64,000 nucleotides of DNA from Hansfordia pulvinata (Eukaryota; Ascomycota; Sordariomycetes; Xylariales), in assembly GCA_006538405.1 (NCBI GenBank), contig BJKQ01000013.1, positions 1,302,001 to 1,366,000 on the forward strand, in the 5' to 3' direction. Below are positions 60,802 through 64,000 of the stretch, piece after piece (position 1 is the first letter of the stretch; every line of letters begins with the position of its first letter). Position numbers and translations under genes: made by a program. Under the pieces are notes generated by a model. The model did not search any database. It was not told where the DNA came from and saw only the letters and a list, made by a program, of their open reading frames with translations.

Positions 60802-61425
60802 ATGGCCTCCCTCATCGCCCGCAGAGCTATCCCTACTGCCAGGTCCTTCTCGACCTCGGCCCGCCGTCTCGTCGACGCCGACCCCACCCTCAAGCAGGAG
60901 ACCAAGCGCAACCCCGAGCTTATGGTGCGTCATAAATCCTGTCACGGATAATTGCCCGCCTTCGGTTGCTTCTCGTTGTCCCACTAACTCGCTCTACTAC
61001 AGATTCTCGGAGGCGTCATGGTTTGCGCTCTCGGCGGTGCCGGCCTGTACTTTGGTACGTTGCCTCGCTTCCCCCACAGCCCCGTGGGCTGCACCTTATG
61101 ATCACGATCAGTAAACTAATCACCCCTCGGTTGCACAGGTCGCTCCCCCACGAAATCCACCTCCGAGGCTCCCGTCAGCAACGCCGGTATGCCCTGGGAA
61201 ACCGGCTCTACGGAGGGCAAGTACCAGTACCACCCCGGGGCAACACCAACGCATCTCCTCGTGACGCCCCCAGCGCCGTCAACGTTGTCGTCATTCCCGA
61301 CGTCAACCTGCCCAAGGTACCGACTGCAACCTCTCCCTCTGTGATCTATCCTCCTCCAAAATCTAATTCACTGGAAACAGCATCTCCACGACAAGTACAA
61401 CAAGTGGGGCAAGGATGGCTACTAG
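60802..61425 (+). CDS. Small mitochondrial membrane protein, with an apparent 1-base frameshift
   Basis: Four exons, 60802-60924, 61003-61054, 61139-61316 and 61381-61425, would give about 132 aa. The N-terminus MASLIARRAIPTARSFSTSA is a classic mitochondrial presequence. Next come MILGGVMVCALGGAGLYFG, one membrane helix, and a hydrophilic tail with NAGMPWETGSTEGKYQYHPG, DAPSAVNVVVIPDVNLPK and the end LHDKYNKWGKDGY. This resembles an uncharacterised family of fungal mitochondrial proteins; a role in the inner membrane is inference from topology. Within exon 3 the coding frame changes at CCCCGGGG (61233-61240): everything before fits one frame and everything after fits the next, so one base appears to be missing. 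Splice phases are otherwise consistent. Confidence 0.75.
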
Positions 61426-62545
61426 ACAATATCCTACAGCTTCAGGTTTTGTGTCGCCGTGTCTGGACTCAACTTGACTCGGCGATATCTGTATGTGTGT
61501 ATTTCGATAGCTGCCAACCGACAAGCGCCCCAGAGCTAAAGCCACCGTGGTGGGGGATTGGAAGAGCCAGGGATCGGTTAGAGAAGGCTTTGGTGCGAAA
61601 ACCATTAGAGGTGGGCGACGAGAAAGAGACACCCTACAGCAGCGTGAGCTCTGCTTGTACATAAATCTGTCCTTCCTGTCAGCATACTCCAGAGAGGTGC
61701 TGCGGGACGGAGGAAATCCAACAACCCTTCCATTTGTTCCGCAATCAAATGCTTCGTCTAGCTGATATGCCGCCGCCCTTGGCAGCCTGCCGTGCTTCAG
61801 CCCCCTCCTTTCCGGCCTCCTGCCCCGGTTCGTGCCGGGCCAGGAAGACCAGATGGAATTGCAGACGGCCAATGCCGGGGCCATATCCGGGCTGCACAGG
61901 GTAACAGTGAGGCTGCGAGGAGTTTCCAGGCCAGCATTGCTCCAACAGCCGTTACACTGTTATTGCCCTTGGCCTCAATGTTGGACCTGTTGAGCAAGCG
62001 CCTCGACGGTTTTCTTGACGTGAAGGGCTTGAATATTATAGAGCCTGCCCCGTGGACAGGACCGGAAATCTGTCGTTTAGGGTGTAGACGCAGTATGATG
62101 TTACGGTTTGCACACAGTATCTGAGGCACCGGATGAGATTTATCACAACTCGACGATGACCCACGTTCCATATGCAAGATATCAAGAAGTCCTGGTTACT
62201 CCCGCTTCTCTTCCCCGAATGTGCACATCCAGGTTTGACCGTATACCTGCCGATAACCAGATATCTCAACAGGTCTCTGTCGGAAAATAGCAATCTAGGA
62301 AGATATCATATTCTTGATCCGTTAAACGCCTGCCCCCACACGCCTCATGCACACTTCTCTTTGTGAACCCGGCCAACATCGGCTCCTCTGCTCGGCTCTG
62401 GCGAAGGAGTATCCGAAGATGGGTGTATCGCAACCTGCGCACGCTAAAGAGATTCCCAGGCTGTCGCTTGCAACTCCGTGACCGACTCGAGCTGCTTGTA
62501 AGTAAGCCGCCGCAAACCCATTGCCCCTTACCTGTTTGCTACCAG
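61426..62545. other. Spacer between convergent mitochondrial protein and phosphatase genes
   Basis: The 3' UTRs of both genes probably lie here. No domain-bearing frame is seen. Confidence 0.6.
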
Positions 62546-64000
62546 TCATCTGCCTCCTGCTTCAGCAGTTAACATGTCGATATCCTCCCCTGTGAAGCCA
62601 AATAGATACAGGAGGTCAAGAAGACTGCTGCCGTTGAGACGTGCACTGGCCTCCATCTGGACGCGCGGCTTGGCATTCCAGGCAACGCCGAGACCGGCAG
62701 TGCCCAGCATGAGCAGATCGTTGGCACCGTCGCCCACAGCCACTACCTGCTCAAGGGCCACGCCTTCCCGTTCAGAAATCTGCAGCAGTAGCTCGCGCTT
62801 TCGTTCTGCGCCGACGATCGTACCCTTGACCTCACCCGTCAGAAGACCAACTTCGTCAACGACGACCTCATTGGCATGGGCATGGTCAATACCCAGCTTA
62901 CCCGCCAGCCAGCTTGTAAGAGGTTGAAAGCCGCCAGAAAGCACAGCCGTCTTGACACCGAGCCGCTTCAGCGCCTGGATGAGACCCGGAACCCCCGGCG
63001 TGATGTCCAACTCGGGCTGGAGCTGCTTGAAGATAGACTCAGGCAGCCCCCTGAGCAGGCCCACTCTCTCCCGAAAAGCCGACTCGAAGCCAAGCTCGCC
63101 CAGCATGGCGCGGTGGGTGATGTCAGCGACGCGAGCACCGAGATCAGGGGGGTCAGAGATTGTGGCAGCCATCAAGTCAATGACCTCCTGTGTGATGAGA
63201 GTGCTGTCCATGTCGAATACGACAAGGCGCGGGTGCCTGCGCCAAAGCTTGTCATGCTGGAGGACAACATCAACGTTCCATTCACGCTCAAATCGGTAGA
63301 TGAGCTCGTGCTTGCGGAGGTCGTCGAGAGATAAATAGTCCGGATCGGGGGCCGGGGACAATGTCAGCTCGACAACAAGGGGGTTTGTGGCGTCGTCGAG
63401 GCAGCGGTGGGATGAGGTGGACTCTTCGTGGTCCGAGGGCAAGGGGAAGCTGGACATGAGGTGAAGGAAGGAGGTGACGCAAAGGGGGATATGTAGGAGC
63501 CGTAGAGGTGGTCGAGGGGCTCCGGCTCAGCAGTGGTTGGGGGCTCTAGGGGAAACGACTCGATATCGGTGGTGGGCGCGAGGTTCTCGGGAATAGTCGA
63601 GTCGTCGGGGGGTTGGCGTGGGTTGGGAGAGACGCTGTTGGCACGGGAAGATTTGTGCTTGTACATGAGGGTGGCGATGATGCGGTTGGACGAAGTGCCA
63701 CGCGGAGGTGCACAGTTGGGGTGCGAGAATCCATGAGCGACACCCTCGATAATGCGTGGAGGATCTTCCTGGCCGGGGACGCCACTGTACTGGCCGAATG
63801 AGACGGACTTTGTCTTCTGGTCGGGCCGATGGGGGGAGGACATGCGGGAGGAGCCAGGCATGTCCTCGACGACGGTGTCTATGCCAAAGTGCGCGTCGAA
63901 AGGCTTGGACGGCGGCCGATATTGCTGGTGCTCTTGGAGGTAGGAGGAGCTACTGCGGACCGGCAGCTGAGGTCGGGCCTGCGGGCGCGACCCCGTCGCC
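62546..64000 (-). CDS. SER2: Phosphoserine phosphatase, 5'-incomplete, with an apparent 1-base frameshift
   Basis: The enzyme removes phosphate from phosphoserine, the last step of serine synthesis in the cytosol. It is a HAD-family protein: nucleophile motif VVFDMDSTLI, then a cap domain with RAMLGELGFESAFRERV, motif II in LSGG, motif III lysine in the ERKRELL region, and motif IV GDGANDLLML. The catalytic half reads from 63457 to 62546. Further N-terminal sequence continues in another frame to the window edge at 64000, including ATLMYKHKSS and DHLYGSYISP. The family-like string PLCVTSFLHLMSSFP joins the two if one base is added to the G5 run at 63484-63488. The true start lies beyond 64000 or near the edge. 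The Pro/Ser-rich N-terminal extension is typical of filamentous-fungal forms. Confidence 0.9.

Noticed and set aside
1..64000. Secondary-metabolite cluster or mobile-element island
   Set aside because: No polyketide synthase, peptide synthetase, terpene cyclase, transposase or reverse transcriptase sequence was recognised; the genes are mostly unrelated housekeeping functions.

Overview
The window is nuclear DNA from a filamentous ascomycete (Pezizomycotina; the protein set looks like Sordariomycetes, perhaps Hypocreales, which is inference). The basis is spliced genes with short GT-AG introns carrying CTNAC-like branch points, GC-rich coding sequence, pyrimidine-rich promoters, long gene-free spacers and fungal families such as EOS1, MIC19 and a PL4 rhamnogalacturonan lyase. 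No phage, plasmid, CRISPR, rRNA or convincing tRNA was found. All exon joins below were worked out by hand from splice signals, reading frame and family knowledge; no alignment was run.

Layout. 1-6362: promoter/leader-like DNA with simple repeats. 6363-8035 (+): divergent septin-like GTPase. 12306-13505 (-): Yap/Fcr3-like bZIP factor. 13506-22280: almost 9 kb without a gene. 22281-23885 (+): low-complexity fungal protein. 26042-27431 (+): CDP-choline/ethanolamine phosphotransferase. 28191-30115 (+): secreted rhamnogalacturonan lyase with a TATA box. 30610-31735 (+): TYW3, convergent with 31988-32635 (-): MIC19. 35338-37723 (+): ten-exon RRM protein. 38923-41543 (+): sodium/solute (DUR3-like) symporter. 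42432-43360 (-): mL45/Mba1-like mitochondrial protein. 44781-45879 (+): EOS1. 47187-48145 (-): eIF1. 49607-51130 (+): TRM44. 51775-54912 (+): coatomer gamma. 56062-58092 (-): ERF2-type DHHC palmitoyltransferase. 60802-61425 (+): small mitochondrial membrane protein. 62546-64000 (-): phosphoserine phosphatase, running off the right edge.

Most genes are housekeeping (phospholipid synthesis, ER/Golgi traffic and protein modification, translation, tRNA modification, mitochondria, serine synthesis). They do not form a pathway cluster. The lyase is the only clear secreted enzyme for outside substrates.

Two signals are not explained by ordinary annotation. First, an 8-mer, TACGAGTA/TACTCGTA, occurs at least 31 times (about 2 expected by chance), always outside the coding exons called here and sometimes as hairpin pairs. 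Second, four separate genes (TYW3, mL45, the small mitochondrial protein, phosphoserine phosphatase) each need exactly one more base at a homopolymer run to stay in frame. That points to uncorrected long-read deletions rather than four pseudogenes.
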